Part shown: one piece after another, positions 34,147 through 42,450 of the stretch | Numbering within the stretch: position 1 is the stretch's first letter | How the letters are laid out: every line of letters begins with the position of its first letter | DNA from: Betaproteobacteria bacterium UBA5216 | GTDB lineage: Bacteria > Pseudomonadota > Gammaproteobacteria > Burkholderiales > SG8-41 | Direction of reading: 5' to 3' | DNA: 64,000 nt | Assembly: GCA_002412495.1 (NCBI GenBank) | Contig: DHVE01000068.1 | Span: forward strand, 1-64,000 | Notes under the pieces: model-generated | Database searches by the model: none | Seen by the model: only the letters and a program-made list of their open reading frames with translations | What the model was told of the DNA's origin: nothing | Translations under genes and position numbers: made by a program

Positions 34147-35166
34147 ATGACCAAGCGATGGAAAAACCGTCCCGAGGGTTCCAACTGGGGGGAATTCGGC
34201 GACGACGATCAACACGGGCGCATGAATTACATAACCGCCGAACGGCGTCTCGCGGCGTTGCAGGAAGTGAAAACCGGGCAGGTATTCACGCTTTCGCATC
34301 CACTGGATAAACCTGGTGGCACGGTGCTGAATCCGAATCGCAAGCCGCCGGTGTTTCATCCGGTGTTTCGGGGCAAGGAAACGTATTTCAATCTGCCATC
34401 GGCAAAAATCGATCCGCGTTTTAACGACGTGGGTTCCGACGAAGCGATCATGCTCTACATGCAGTACTCCACACACTGGGACAGCTTCGCGCACAAGGGC
34501 ACGATGTTCGACGCCGATGGTGATGGCGTTGAAGAGGCGGTGTCATACAACGGCTGGCGCATCGTCGACGAAAATGGGGCGGGACTTAACAACGGCATTG
34601 GCGCGCGCGCGGTGTCATGCGCGGAAATGGCGACGACCGGCGTGCAGGGCCGCGCGGTGATGGTTGACTTGCGTCACCACTTCGGTGATGGCCGCACGGC
34701 CATCACCCACGAAATGCTGGCGAAAGTGATGCGCGACGACAACGTGAACGTGCAAAAAGGCGACATCCTGTGCGTGCATACCGGGCTGGGCCAGTTGATC
34801 CGTGATGCCAATGGCAAACTGGATGATTCCATCAAAACCAGTTGCAGCGTACTCGATGGCTACGACAAGCCGCTGCTGGAATGGATTGCCGACAGCGGCA
34901 TCGTCGCCATCGCCGCCGACAATCTGGCGGTGGAACGCAGCTCCACGCTGGGCGCCGATCCGCGCCTGCCGCATCGCGGGCCGGCGTTACCGTTGCATGA
35001 GCATTGCCTGGTGAAACTCGGCATCCACTTGGGCGAGTTGTGGTATCTCACCGAACTGGCGGCGTGGCTGCGCGCCAACAACCGCAGCAGCTTTTTACTC
35101 ACCGCGCCGCCGTTAAGAATGCCGGGCGCGGCGGGCTCGCCGGTTACGCCGGTGGCGACCGTGTAG
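34147..35166 (+). CDS. Cyclase/kynurenine-formamidase-like metal hydrolase
   Basis: 339 residues of the cyclase family (PF04199). The metal motif, usually HxGTHxDxPxH, is present as YSTHWDSFAHKGTMFDADGDG: His and Asp ligands are retained although GTH is replaced by STH. Other blocks: GTVLNPNRKPPVFHP, ITHEMLAKVMRDDNV, ILCVHTGLGQLI and HEHCLVKLGIHLGELWYLTELA. The family hydrolyses N-formyl or cyclic substrates. AAAGGA precedes the start. The stop codon lies inside one arm of a large inverted repeat. Probably co-transcribed with the amidohydrolase upstream. Confidence 0.88.
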   Translation: MTKRWKNRPEGSNWGEFGDDDQHGRMNYITAERRLAALQEVKTGQVFTLSHPLDKPGGTVLNPNRKPPVFHPVFRGKETYFNLPSAKIDPRFNDVGSDEAIMLYMQYSTHWDSFAHKGTMFDADGDGVEEAVSYNGWRIVDENGAGLNNGIGARAVSCAEMATTGVQGRAVMVDLRHHFGDGRTAITHEMLAKVMRDDNVNVQKGDILCVHTGLGQLIRDANGKLDDSIKTSCSVLDGYDKPLLEWIADSGIVAIAADNLAVERSSTLGADPRLPHRGPALPLHEHCLVKLGIHLGELWYLTELAAWLRANNRSSFLLTAPPLRMPGAAGSPVTPVATV

Positions 35167-35234
35167 GGCGGGAGCCATCCCGCCTCCCGTGATTACCATT
35201 GAGGTGCTTCATGGCGGGATGGCTCCCGCCCTAC
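35163..35234. repeat. REP/BIME-like nested inverted repeat
   Basis: A 22-base arm at 35163-35184 recurs as its exact reverse complement at 35213-35234. Each arm is a dyad (GGCGGGA-GCCA-TCCCGCC). The design and the GTAGG start match the element at 27.9 kb but with different core bases. It overlaps the cyclase stop and may work as a terminator before the malic enzyme gene. Confidence 0.85.
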
Positions 35235-35269
35235 TCACTGTGTAAATAACAACAAAACAGGAATTCCCC

Positions 35270-36904
35270 ATGTCCGACCCAGCGAACCACAACACAGCCA
35301 ACCCGCGTGGCCTCGATGTATTGCGCGATCCGCTGCTGAACAAGGGCACCGCCTTCACCGAAAAAGAGCGCGATGCGCTGGGCTTGCGCGGGCTGCTGCC
35401 GCCGCATGTGTTAAGCCAATCCGAGCAGGTCGAACGCGTGTTGTTGAATCTGCGCAGGCTCACCGACCCGCTGGATAAATTCGTTGCGCTCAATTCGCTG
35501 CACGACCGCAACGAAGCGTTGTTTTTCCGCGTGCTGTGCGATCACATCGACGAAATGCAGCCGATTGTCTACACGCCCATCGTGGGCCTGGCATGCCAGC
35601 AATTCGGCAATATTTTTCAGCGTCCGCGCGGCATGTTCATTGGCGCCAATGATCGCGGCAATATCGCCAATGTGCTGCGCAACTGGCCGCACAAGGCCGG
35701 CATCATCGTGGTTACCGACGGTGAGCGCATACTCGGCCTGGGTGATCTCGGCGCCAACGGCATGGGCATCCCGGTGGGCAAGCTCTCGCTTTATACCGCG
35801 TGCGCGGGCATCCATCCGCGGCTGTGTCTGCCGATCACGCTGGACGTGGGCACCAATAACGACGCGTTGCGCAACGATCTGAACTACGTGGGGTTGCGGC
35901 AGCGGCGCATCACTGGCGCCGATTACGACGCGTTCATGGATGAATTCATGGAAGCCACGCAACAGGTGTTCCCGGGCGTGGTGGTGCAATTCGAGGATTT
36001 CGCTAATCACAATGCGTTTCGCCTGCTGGAGAAATACCGCGACCGTGTATGCACGTTTAATGACGACATACAGGGAACGGCGGCGGTGGCGCTGGCGGGC
36101 TTGTTTTCCGCGCTGCGCATCACCGGCTCGCCGCTGTCGGAACAACAGATTTTGTTTCTCGGCGCGGGCGAGGCGGCGACGGGCATAGCCGATCTGGTGG
36201 TGGCCGCGATGGTGGCGCATGGCGTGACACGCGAGCGCGCGTTGCGCAAGTGCTGGCTGGTGGATTCACAAGGGCTGGTGGTGCAAAGCCGCGCCAACCT
36301 GGCCGAGCATAAGCGCACCTACGCGCACGACCATCCGCCGGTGGGGGATTTTTTATCCGCAATTAAGTTGTTGAAGCCGACCGCGATCATCGGTGTGTCA
36401 GCGGTGGGCGGAACCTTCACGCGTGAAGTGCTCGAGACAATGGCGGAACTCAACGCGCAGCCCATCGTGTTCGCGTTGTCGAACCCGACATCGCAGGCCG
36501 AATGCACCGCCGAAGAAGCGTATCGCCATACCGTCGGGCGCGCGTTGTTCGCCTGCGGCAGCCCGTTTGATCCGGTGGCGCTGAACGGCAAAACCTATGT
36601 GCCGCGGCAGGGTAACAACTCGTACATTTTTCCCGGCATCGGATTGGGCGCGATTGCCAGCGGCGCAACGTCGATCACCAACGAAATGTTCATGACTTCG
36701 GCGCACACGCTGGCGCAACTGGTCACGGAATCTGATCTGGAGCAAGGCAGTTTGTATCCGGCCCTGCCGCGTATCCGTGAAGTTTCCGCGGCCATCGGCA
36801 CCGCCATTGCCGACATTGCCTACCGCCGCGGCATTGCCGGCAAACCCAAGCCGCTGGACGTGTCGCAGGACGTGCAGTCGCAGATGTTTGATCCGCGATA
36901 CTGA
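35270..36904 (+). CDS. maeA: NAD-dependent malic enzyme
   Basis: 544 residues, the length of SfcA/MaeA enzymes that oxidatively decarboxylate malate to pyruvate with NAD. Sequence marks: MQPIVYTPIVGLACQQFGNI, GLGDLGANGMGIPVGKLSLYTACAG (catalytic Lys), ITLDVGTNNDAL, VVQFEDFANHNAF, CTFNDDIQGTAAVALAGL (metal Asp pair) and FLGAGEAATGIADL for the dinucleotide. It is preceded by a nested inverted repeat and has no co-directional neighbour downstream, so it is probably a single-gene unit. It could feed C4 acids taken up by the Bug systems into pyruvate. Confidence 0.94.
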   Translation: MSDPANHNTANPRGLDVLRDPLLNKGTAFTEKERDALGLRGLLPPHVLSQSEQVERVLLNLRRLTDPLDKFVALNSLHDRNEALFFRVLCDHIDEMQPIVYTPIVGLACQQFGNIFQRPRGMFIGANDRGNIANVLRNWPHKAGIIVVTDGERILGLGDLGANGMGIPVGKLSLYTACAGIHPRLCLPITLDVGTNNDALRNDLNYVGLRQRRITGADYDAFMDEFMEATQQVFPGVVVQFEDFANHNAFRLLEKYRDRVCTFNDDIQGTAAVALAGLFSALRITGSPLSEQQILFLGAGEAATGIADLVVAAMVAHGVTRERALRKCWLVDSQGLVVQSRANLAEHKRTYAHDHPPVGDFLSAIKLLKPTAIIGVSAVGGTFTREVLETMAELNAQPIVFALSNPTSQAECTAEEAYRHTVGRALFACGSPFDPVALNGKTYVPRQGNNSYIFPGIGLGAIASGATSITNEMFMTSAHTLAQLVTESDLEQGSLYPALPRIREVSAAIGTAIADIAYRRGIAGKPKPLDVSQDVQSQMFDPRY

Positions 36905-36953
36905 TTTTCCGTGGCGGGCGGTACGAGCGCAGGCGGTGGCAACGCTTGCGCGA

Positions 36954-38660
36954 TCACACTGCTATCGACTTCCAAGCCTGGGCCAATCGCTCCGCGGTCC
37001 GCCACGACAACGCCTGGATGGTGAGCGTGGGATTGCGCGCGCCGCTGGTGCCCATCACCGAGCCGCCCATCACGCCAAGATTGGGCACCTCGTGCGCGAA
37101 GCCCCAGCGGTCTACCGTATTGGTGGCTTTGTTGTCGCCCATGCGTGTGCCGCCGATGGCATGGGTGGAAGGGCCTTGCGTGCCCACCGGCGCGTTTTCG
37201 GTGGCGATGGCGCCGGCTTCCATGAACCATTGTTTCATTTTCTCGCGCAGAAACTCGCTGACTTTGCGGTCGTTGTCCTTCCAGTCGGCGGTGATGCGGA
37301 TTACTGGATTCCCGAGGCGGTCTTTCACCGTGGGATCCAGATCGAGCACGTTGTCCTCATAAGGCAGCGTGGTTTTTTGCATGGTGGCGAGGTTCCAGCG
37401 GTCGGCATTTTCCTTGACGAACGCCTTCCATGCCGAGCCCCACGCAGGCCGGCCGAAGGTGGGCATGGTCGCCGCATCGATGGGGCGGCGGTCGGAATAG
37501 ACGAACAAACTTCCGCCGCCGATGAAATCCAGCGCGCCGTGATCAAAGTTGTCATCGGCCCAATTGTCGAGCGCCACCCCCTGTCCCTGCGTGCCGTACC
37601 AGTTGTTGATGTTCTTCGGAAACAGGCCGAATACACGTGACGAGGTGTTGTGCGTCATGTAGTGCCGCCCGACTTGCCCGTTATTGTTGGCAAGGCCATT
37701 GGGGAATGCCTTGGATTTCGACATCAGCAGCAGACGCACGTTTTCGTAGGTGTAGCTCGCGAGCAGCACGGCGTCGGCGGGTTGAAAATATTCGACGCCA
37801 TCCTTGATGTAGGTGGCGCCGGTGGCACGGCCCGTTTTTTCGTCGATTTCGATGCGCGTCACATGTGCGCGCGTCACCACGGTAAGGCGCTTGGTTTCCT
37901 GCGCTTTGGGAATGGTGGTGATGTGCGGCCCGTTCTTCGCGCTGACGTGACAGCCGCCGCGCGTGCAATAGCCGTGATACACGCACGCCGAACGTCCGCC
38001 GTACGGCACCGAATTGATCAATGCCGCGCCGGGAAACGGCGCCCAGCCGAGCTTTTTGGCCGCGCCGAACATGTGCTCGGTAAATTCGGTTAGCCGCAGC
38101 GGCGGCATGGGATACTCGCGGCTGCGCGGGCCTTCAAAAATGTTGCCGCGCGGATCGATTTTTCCCTTGAGATTGCCCGCTTTGCCCGAGACGCCGACTT
38201 CGTAATCCACCTTGTCGTAATACGGTTCGAGTTCCTCGAAACCGAATGGCCAGTCTTCAACCGTGCAGCCCTTGGGGATGCGCGCGGCGCCGTAGCGGCG
38301 CGTGGTTTCACTGGCGACCTTGAAGTCCCACGGATTCAGCCGCCACGCCTGCGCAAAAAAATGCAGCGTGGTGCCGCCGACCGCGTTCATCATCGGATGC
38401 GTTGCGGGGCGCGGCGAGTACGGCGCGGAAGCATTGCGCCGGTGCGTGGGCACTTCGCTGTTGGCTTTTTGCACCGATTGCGGCCAGCCGCGAAAATTAT
38501 TACGCAGTTCGTCCGGCGCGAAATCGCGTGGCCTGAGCCAGTCGCCAGCCTCAAGGCCGACCACGTCCAGACCCGCGCGGGTGAGCGGCAATACCGCCGT
38601 GCCGCCAGCAGCGCCAAGGCCGATGACCACCACATTGGTTTTCTTGAGATTAGTGGCCAT
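36954..38660 (-). CDS. GMC oxidoreductase, gluconate-2-dehydrogenase large-subunit type
   Basis: 568 residues of the GMC flavoprotein family. The FAD motif VVIGLGAAGG is near residues 11-20; GRSACVYHGYCTRGGCHVSAKNG and NPTLTIQALSWRTAERLA are typical of the FAD subunit of membrane gluconate/2-keto-gluconate dehydrogenases. It has no signal peptide and overlaps the upstream subunit 3 gene by 11 bases; the Tat signal of subunit 3 would carry the complex out. The usual cytochrome c subunit gene is not next to it. Substrate unknown, probably a polyol or sugar acid. Confidence 0.92.
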   Translation of the reverse strand: MATNLKKTNVVVIGLGAAGGTAVLPLTRAGLDVVGLEAGDWLRPRDFAPDELRNNFRGWPQSVQKANSEVPTHRRNASAPYSPRPATHPMMNAVGGTTLHFFAQAWRLNPWDFKVASETTRRYGAARIPKGCTVEDWPFGFEELEPYYDKVDYEVGVSGKAGNLKGKIDPRGNIFEGPRSREYPMPPLRLTEFTEHMFGAAKKLGWAPFPGAALINSVPYGGRSACVYHGYCTRGGCHVSAKNGPHITTIPKAQETKRLTVVTRAHVTRIEIDEKTGRATGATYIKDGVEYFQPADAVLLASYTYENVRLLLMSKSKAFPNGLANNNGQVGRHYMTHNTSSRVFGLFPKNINNWYGTQGQGVALDNWADDNFDHGALDFIGGGSLFVYSDRRPIDAATMPTFGRPAWGSAWKAFVKENADRWNLATMQKTTLPYEDNVLDLDPTVKDRLGNPVIRITADWKDNDRKVSEFLREKMKQWFMEAGAIATENAPVGTQGPSTHAIGGTRMGDNKATNTVDRWGFAHEVPNLGVMGGSVMGTSGARNPTLTIQALSWRTAERLAQAWKSIAV

Positions 38661-39351
38661 GATGTTCCCCGCGCTTGCTGAACATCGCTTCGTCGTAGGC
38701 GGATTTGCGGAGCACCTTGGGCGGTTTGCTCATGCTTTGCTCTTCCACCGAAACCACCATGCGTATGCCGGGATACCCGATCAAATCCCAACCGATGAAG
38801 TTCGCGTTGCCGCCGTAGTACGGATCGCTGAACATGCCTTGCATGGTGTGATTGCGCACCATGTTGAAAAAAGCCGCTGCGTTCGGACGAAAATCCTTGG
38901 CGACATTTTTTTCCAGATCGGTGAGCACGGCATCCTGATCTCGCGCGGCCAGTTTGGTGAACGGCGCACCCTTCGATGACTGAGCATAGGCATCCAAAGC
39001 CGCCAGGCCCGACACATAGGCGGGCTTGCTGGACGCCAGCGGCCCGGTGAGTGCGCGGTCGATGTAGTGGGCCGCGCGCGCTTCGGCCGCGCCCGGGCCG
39101 TTTTCGTCCGTGGGCACGATGCGCGCCACCATGGCTTCAAGCACATCCGCCTCTGCCGCAGTGAGGGTTTCGAGCGCTTCTCGCACGGGTTGCTGCGGTG
39201 ATGCAGGCGGCTTGGATTGTGCTTGCGCGGGTCTTGCCAGTTCGGTGGCGGGTATTGCCGCCACCGCGCCCACGGCGCCTGCCGCCCCCACGCGCTTTAA
39301 CATTTCGCGCCGGGCGATATTGCTCGGCTGGTTTTTATCGTCAGTAGACAT
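38650..39351 (-). CDS. Gluconate 2-dehydrogenase subunit 3-family protein, Tat exported
   Basis: 233 residues. A twin-arginine leader (ARREMLKRVGAAGAVGAVAA, cleavage near AQAQS) precedes the domain: LTAAEADVLEAMVARIVPTDENGPGAAEA, ALDAYAQ, NMVRNHTMQGMFSDPYYGGNANFIGWDLIGYPG. The last block is the subunit 3 signature. It acts as the small partner and export escort of the GMC flavoprotein encoded downstream with an 11-base overlap. The start follows AAGGGGAGAACGTTGC. Confidence 0.92.
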   Translation of the reverse strand: MSTDDKNQPSNIARREMLKRVGAAGAVGAVAAIPATELARPAQAQSKPPASPQQPVREALETLTAAEADVLEAMVARIVPTDENGPGAAEARAAHYIDRALTGPLASSKPAYVSGLAALDAYAQSSKGAPFTKLAARDQDAVLTDLEKNVAKDFRPNAAAFFNMVRNHTMQGMFSDPYYGGNANFIGWDLIGYPGIRMVVSVEEQSMSKPPKVLRKSAYDEAMFSKRGEHHGH

Positions 39352-39428
39352 GCAACGTTCTCCCCTTGATGAATTGCATTTTCCCGCTTTTTAAAATTCG
39401 CTACACTTTTCGGATAGTCGTCTCAGCG

Positions 39429-40898
39429 CTATTTATTCGCAAGCGCAAGAAACAATTGTTCCAATGCCGTTGCACTGCGCGAAAGATGCTCTTGGGCGCC
39501 AGTGAGCCACGCGGCGTCCGCCGCAACACCCGCGCGCGCCTCGCCCAGCATGCGATTCACTTCATCGATTTGCGGCCCGCCAATGCCCTTGCGGCCGAAC
39601 ACCATGTATTCGGCGCTGATCACTTCGCGGAATTCTTCCTCGGATAACGGTAATGCCTGCTGCGTTTGCTCGCGATAAATGCGCGCGGCTTCCGCGTACG
39701 GAATGTCGTTGATTTTGAGCTGGTTGCCGCGGCCGTAGTCGGTGAGTTTGGAGGCAAAATGGTGCCCGATGCGAAATGGTACGTCGGCCTTTTGCATCAG
39801 CGCGTCGGCGATTTCGGTGGTGGTGGAGTAGTCCGCGCGCACCTCGGCCAGCGCGCGCGCCTTGTTGACCGCGAGGCCCCCCATCACCTGCCGCAACAGC
39901 TTGAACACCTGCAAGGCCCGCGCGCACGGCACCGGATCGTACATGCGGTAATCGAACATGCCGGTGCGGTTGTTGTGCGAAATCAGAAACACCGTCTGCA
40001 TTTCGCCCAGCAAAATGCTGCTCTGCGCGCGCAGTTGCTCCAGCGCCGCCGGGTTGCGCTTTTGCGGCATGATGCTGGAAACACCCGTAAGTTCGCCCGT
40101 GGCGAGCAAAAACCACGGCATCGGATCGGCGTACTGGGTGTGCAGGTCCTGCGCGAACTGGCCGATCTGCACGGCGGCTATCGACAGCGCGCTGGCGACA
40201 TCGAGCGCGCTGTCCACCGGCGCCAGGTGATTCGCGTCATAGGCGTTTTCCAGCAGGCCCTCGAAGCCCAGCAACACGGCGAGGCGGTTGCGGTCAATCG
40301 GAAAGCTCGATGTCGCCAACGCCGCCGCGCCCAGTGGATTGCGGTTGATGCGTTGATACGCCTCGCGCAGCCGCTGGGTTTCGCGCGCCAGCGCCGCCGC
40401 CAGCGCATGCAGGTAATGCGCGAACGTCGTGGGTTGCGCCTGCACCCCGTGGGTATAGGCGGGGATGATGGTCTCGGTGTGTTGCGTCGCCAGTGCCAGC
40501 GTCTTATCGCGCGCGGCGATCAGCGCCTCGATTTCCTGCAACAGGCCGTCGCGCAGATTCATGCGCGCGATGGTCGATGCGATGTCCTGACGGCTGCGGC
40601 CGCTGTGCAGCCGCGAAGCGTCGGCGCCGACCGCGGCGATCAAACGCGGCTCGTAATCAAGATAATCCGCCGAGCGGCGCGGCACGCCCGAGGCCCTGGC
40701 TTGTTCGATGACGGTAGCGATGCCGCGTGCGATGCGCGCGGCGGTATCACGCGGCACGATCCGGCCCTCGGCCAGCATGACGATGCACGCCTTGTTGATT
40801 TGATCGAGAAATTCCGGCGAGCGCCCGCCGCTGCGAAACGCTTCATTGATGTCCAGCGCGCCGCCGTGTTCGGGGGCGGGCGTAGTGGTGTGATTCAT
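39429..40898 (-). CDS. Argininosuccinate lyase-like protein
   Basis: 489 residues from the ATG at 40898. Fumarase/aspartase superfamily marks: LHSGRSRQDIAST (residues 98-109), YTHGVQAQPTTFAHY (150s), NRNPLGAAALATSSFPIDR (187-203) and GVSSIMPQKRNP (272-283). These align with HTGRSRND, THLQRAQP and GSSLMPQKKNP of argininosuccinate lyase, so the fold and catalytic Ser loop are kept. No argG or other arginine genes are here, and it lies ten bases after a lipoprotein gene, so it probably splits another N-substituted amino acid (inference). Catabolic homologues cleave aminopolycarboxylates. Confidence 0.9.
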   Translation of the reverse strand: MNHTTTPAPEHGGALDINEAFRSGGRSPEFLDQINKACIVMLAEGRIVPRDTAARIARGIATVIEQARASGVPRRSADYLDYEPRLIAAVGADASRLHSGRSRQDIASTIARMNLRDGLLQEIEALIAARDKTLALATQHTETIIPAYTHGVQAQPTTFAHYLHALAAALARETQRLREAYQRINRNPLGAAALATSSFPIDRNRLAVLLGFEGLLENAYDANHLAPVDSALDVASALSIAAVQIGQFAQDLHTQYADPMPWFLLATGELTGVSSIMPQKRNPAALEQLRAQSSILLGEMQTVFLISHNNRTGMFDYRMYDPVPCARALQVFKLLRQVMGGLAVNKARALAEVRADYSTTTEIADALMQKADVPFRIGHHFASKLTDYGRGNQLKINDIPYAEAARIYREQTQQALPLSEEEFREVISAEYMVFGRKGIGGPQIDEVNRMLGEARAGVAADAAWLTGAQEHLSRSATALEQLFLALANK

Positions 40899-40908
40899 TG
40901 GGGTCGCC

Positions 40909-41529
40909 TTATTTTTGCGCGGCGAACCACAATTTTTTGATTTGCACCTTGCGGAATTTGATGGTGCCCGCGCCGTGCTGGAGCGCGATGGGCCCAATGG
41001 CGAATTGTTTGTGATCGAGTTCGGCGGTCTTGACCCCGTTCAATACCACGGTGATTTTCGAGTCATTGGCCGTGATGTCATATGTGTTCCACTGGTCGCC
41101 CGCCTTGAGTTCCGCCAGCGCCTTGGCATGATGCACGATGCCGCCGGTGCCGAACGACGGGTCGGGGCGTTGGTCGAAAATATTGGCTTCGTAGCAGCTT
41201 TTGTCGGTAATGACCTTCGGATTTGCGCACCGCATGAAGATGCCGCTGTTGGCGTCGGGGCTCGACCAGAACTCCACGCGCAACTGAAAGTTCGAATACA
41301 ACTCCTTGCGCACCAGAAAACCGGTGTCCTTGCCGCGCTTGTCGGCCTGAATCATGCCATCGGCCGAGCTCCAGTTTGAGTCGCCCACCGCATTAAAATT
41401 TTCCATACCCTTGTCGCCGTCGATCAGCGTGATCCATCCATCGCTGGATCGGGTTGCGCAACCGGCCACGGTGAGTAGCACGGCGAGCAATGCAGCAACG
41501 GCAACGGATAGGCATTTCAAAGCGAACAA
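40909..41529 (-). CDS. DUF1080 (3-keto-disaccharide hydrolase-like) lipoprotein
   Basis: The likely start is TTG at 41529, eight bases after CAGGAGATTCC. It gives 206 residues beginning with a lipoprotein signal peptide (FALKCLSVAVAALLAVLLTV) and lipobox VAGC. The longer ATG frame lacks a ribosome site. The mature part is a concanavalin-like DUF1080 domain: GWITLIDGDKGMENFNAVG, NFQLRVEFWSSPDANSGIFMR and KAGDQWNTYDITANDSKITVVLNG. Related enzymes act on 3-keto-glucosides at the cell surface. Ten bases separate it from the lyase-like gene. Confidence 0.85.
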   Translation of the reverse strand: MFALKCLSVAVAALLAVLLTVAGCATRSSDGWITLIDGDKGMENFNAVGDSNWSSADGMIQADKRGKDTGFLVRKELYSNFQLRVEFWSSPDANSGIFMRCANPKVITDKSCYEANIFDQRPDPSFGTGGIVHHAKALAELKAGDQWNTYDITANDSKITVVLNGVKTAELDHKQFAIGPIALQHGAGTIKFRKVQIKKLWFAAQK

Positions 41530-41712
41530 TTGGAATCTCCTGTGTGGGCGAGGGGAACGTGGGCAGGACGTCGTGAGCGGAGCGCGGGAGAATTCTGCGC
41601 CGCTGTGACGCGATGTCAAGCGCGTCGGTGAGGAGGTGTAAAAAAATTACTGATAAAACAATGGCTTGTGATTTGAGCGTCCTTGCGCGCGATGCGTCCT
41701 TGAATTGGCGGA

Positions 41713-42354
41713 TTACGGCGTGACCGGCAGCACGGGTTGGCGGCCCGCAAGCTTTTCGAGATCCGCCAGTTCCTGATTGGTGTGATTGATCACCGGTGCA
41801 TCCATGATCGAGCGGCCCGACAGCACGCGCGCAAATACATAGTTGGGCGTGTGATCGCGCGCGATGACCGGTTTTTTCGAACGGTAGGTGACGCATTCCA
41901 GATCGACTTCGCCATAACACGTGCAGACGTAGGTGAGCACCGGGTTGGCTTCAACATAAACCGCCGTGCCGCGTATACCGATGGTGGCCGTGGTGGTTTG
42001 CACCTGTCGCGGCGCGGATTTGCGAAACGCGCCGAGTAGCGCGCCCGTGAGTACGCGCAGACCGGTAACCAGCTTTGAATCCGGCGTGCCGCCGAAAGCC
42101 ACGGAGGTCAATGGCCGCAGTCGGAAAGCGTCTTCGCCGATGGCCAGTGTCAGGGTACTCTCAGGGCCGGTCAGCACGCGATCCCCCGGCCGTATCACCG
42201 TGTCCGGTGATGCACGCTGTCCATTGATGTAGACCTCCCCCATGGCCGAGACGGCTTGCGCGGTCGCGCCATGGCTCGGGCACAGCAGAGTGGCGGCGGC
42301 AGCGCCCAGCAGCGTGCGTCGCGATGGTGAGAAGGGTATTTGGGCTGGGCACAT
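41713..42354 (-). CDS. FecR-domain protein
   Basis: About 213 residues from the ATG at 42354 (an ATG at 42381 is possible). The leader MCPAQIPFSPSRRTLLGAAA contains a twin-arginine-like SRRTLL and a cleavage site near ATAQA. The mature part AMGEVYINGQRASPDTVIRPGDRVLTGPESTLTLAIGEDAFRLRP is a FecR domain; a later CTCYGEVDLECVTYRSKK segment has a Cys pair. Classical FecR proteins transmit signals to ECF sigma factors, but no sigma gene or TonB receptor is present, so this is the stand-alone exported type of unknown role. Confidence 0.85.
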   Translation of the reverse strand: MCPAQIPFSPSRRTLLGAAAATLLCPSHGATAQAVSAMGEVYINGQRASPDTVIRPGDRVLTGPESTLTLAIGEDAFRLRPLTSVAFGGTPDSKLVTGLRVLTGALLGAFRKSAPRQVQTTTATIGIRGTAVYVEANPVLTYVCTCYGEVDLECVTYRSKKPVIARDHTPNYVFARVLSGRSIMDAPVINHTNQELADLEKLAGRQPVLPVTP

Positions 42355-42450
42355 GGGTATTTTTCCCGGTGGATTACCCATCGGTCGGCACGGCGCGCCA
42401 TCCCTTACACGCAAGGCGTATCGCGGCGGAAATATCGCGCGTACGTCGAA

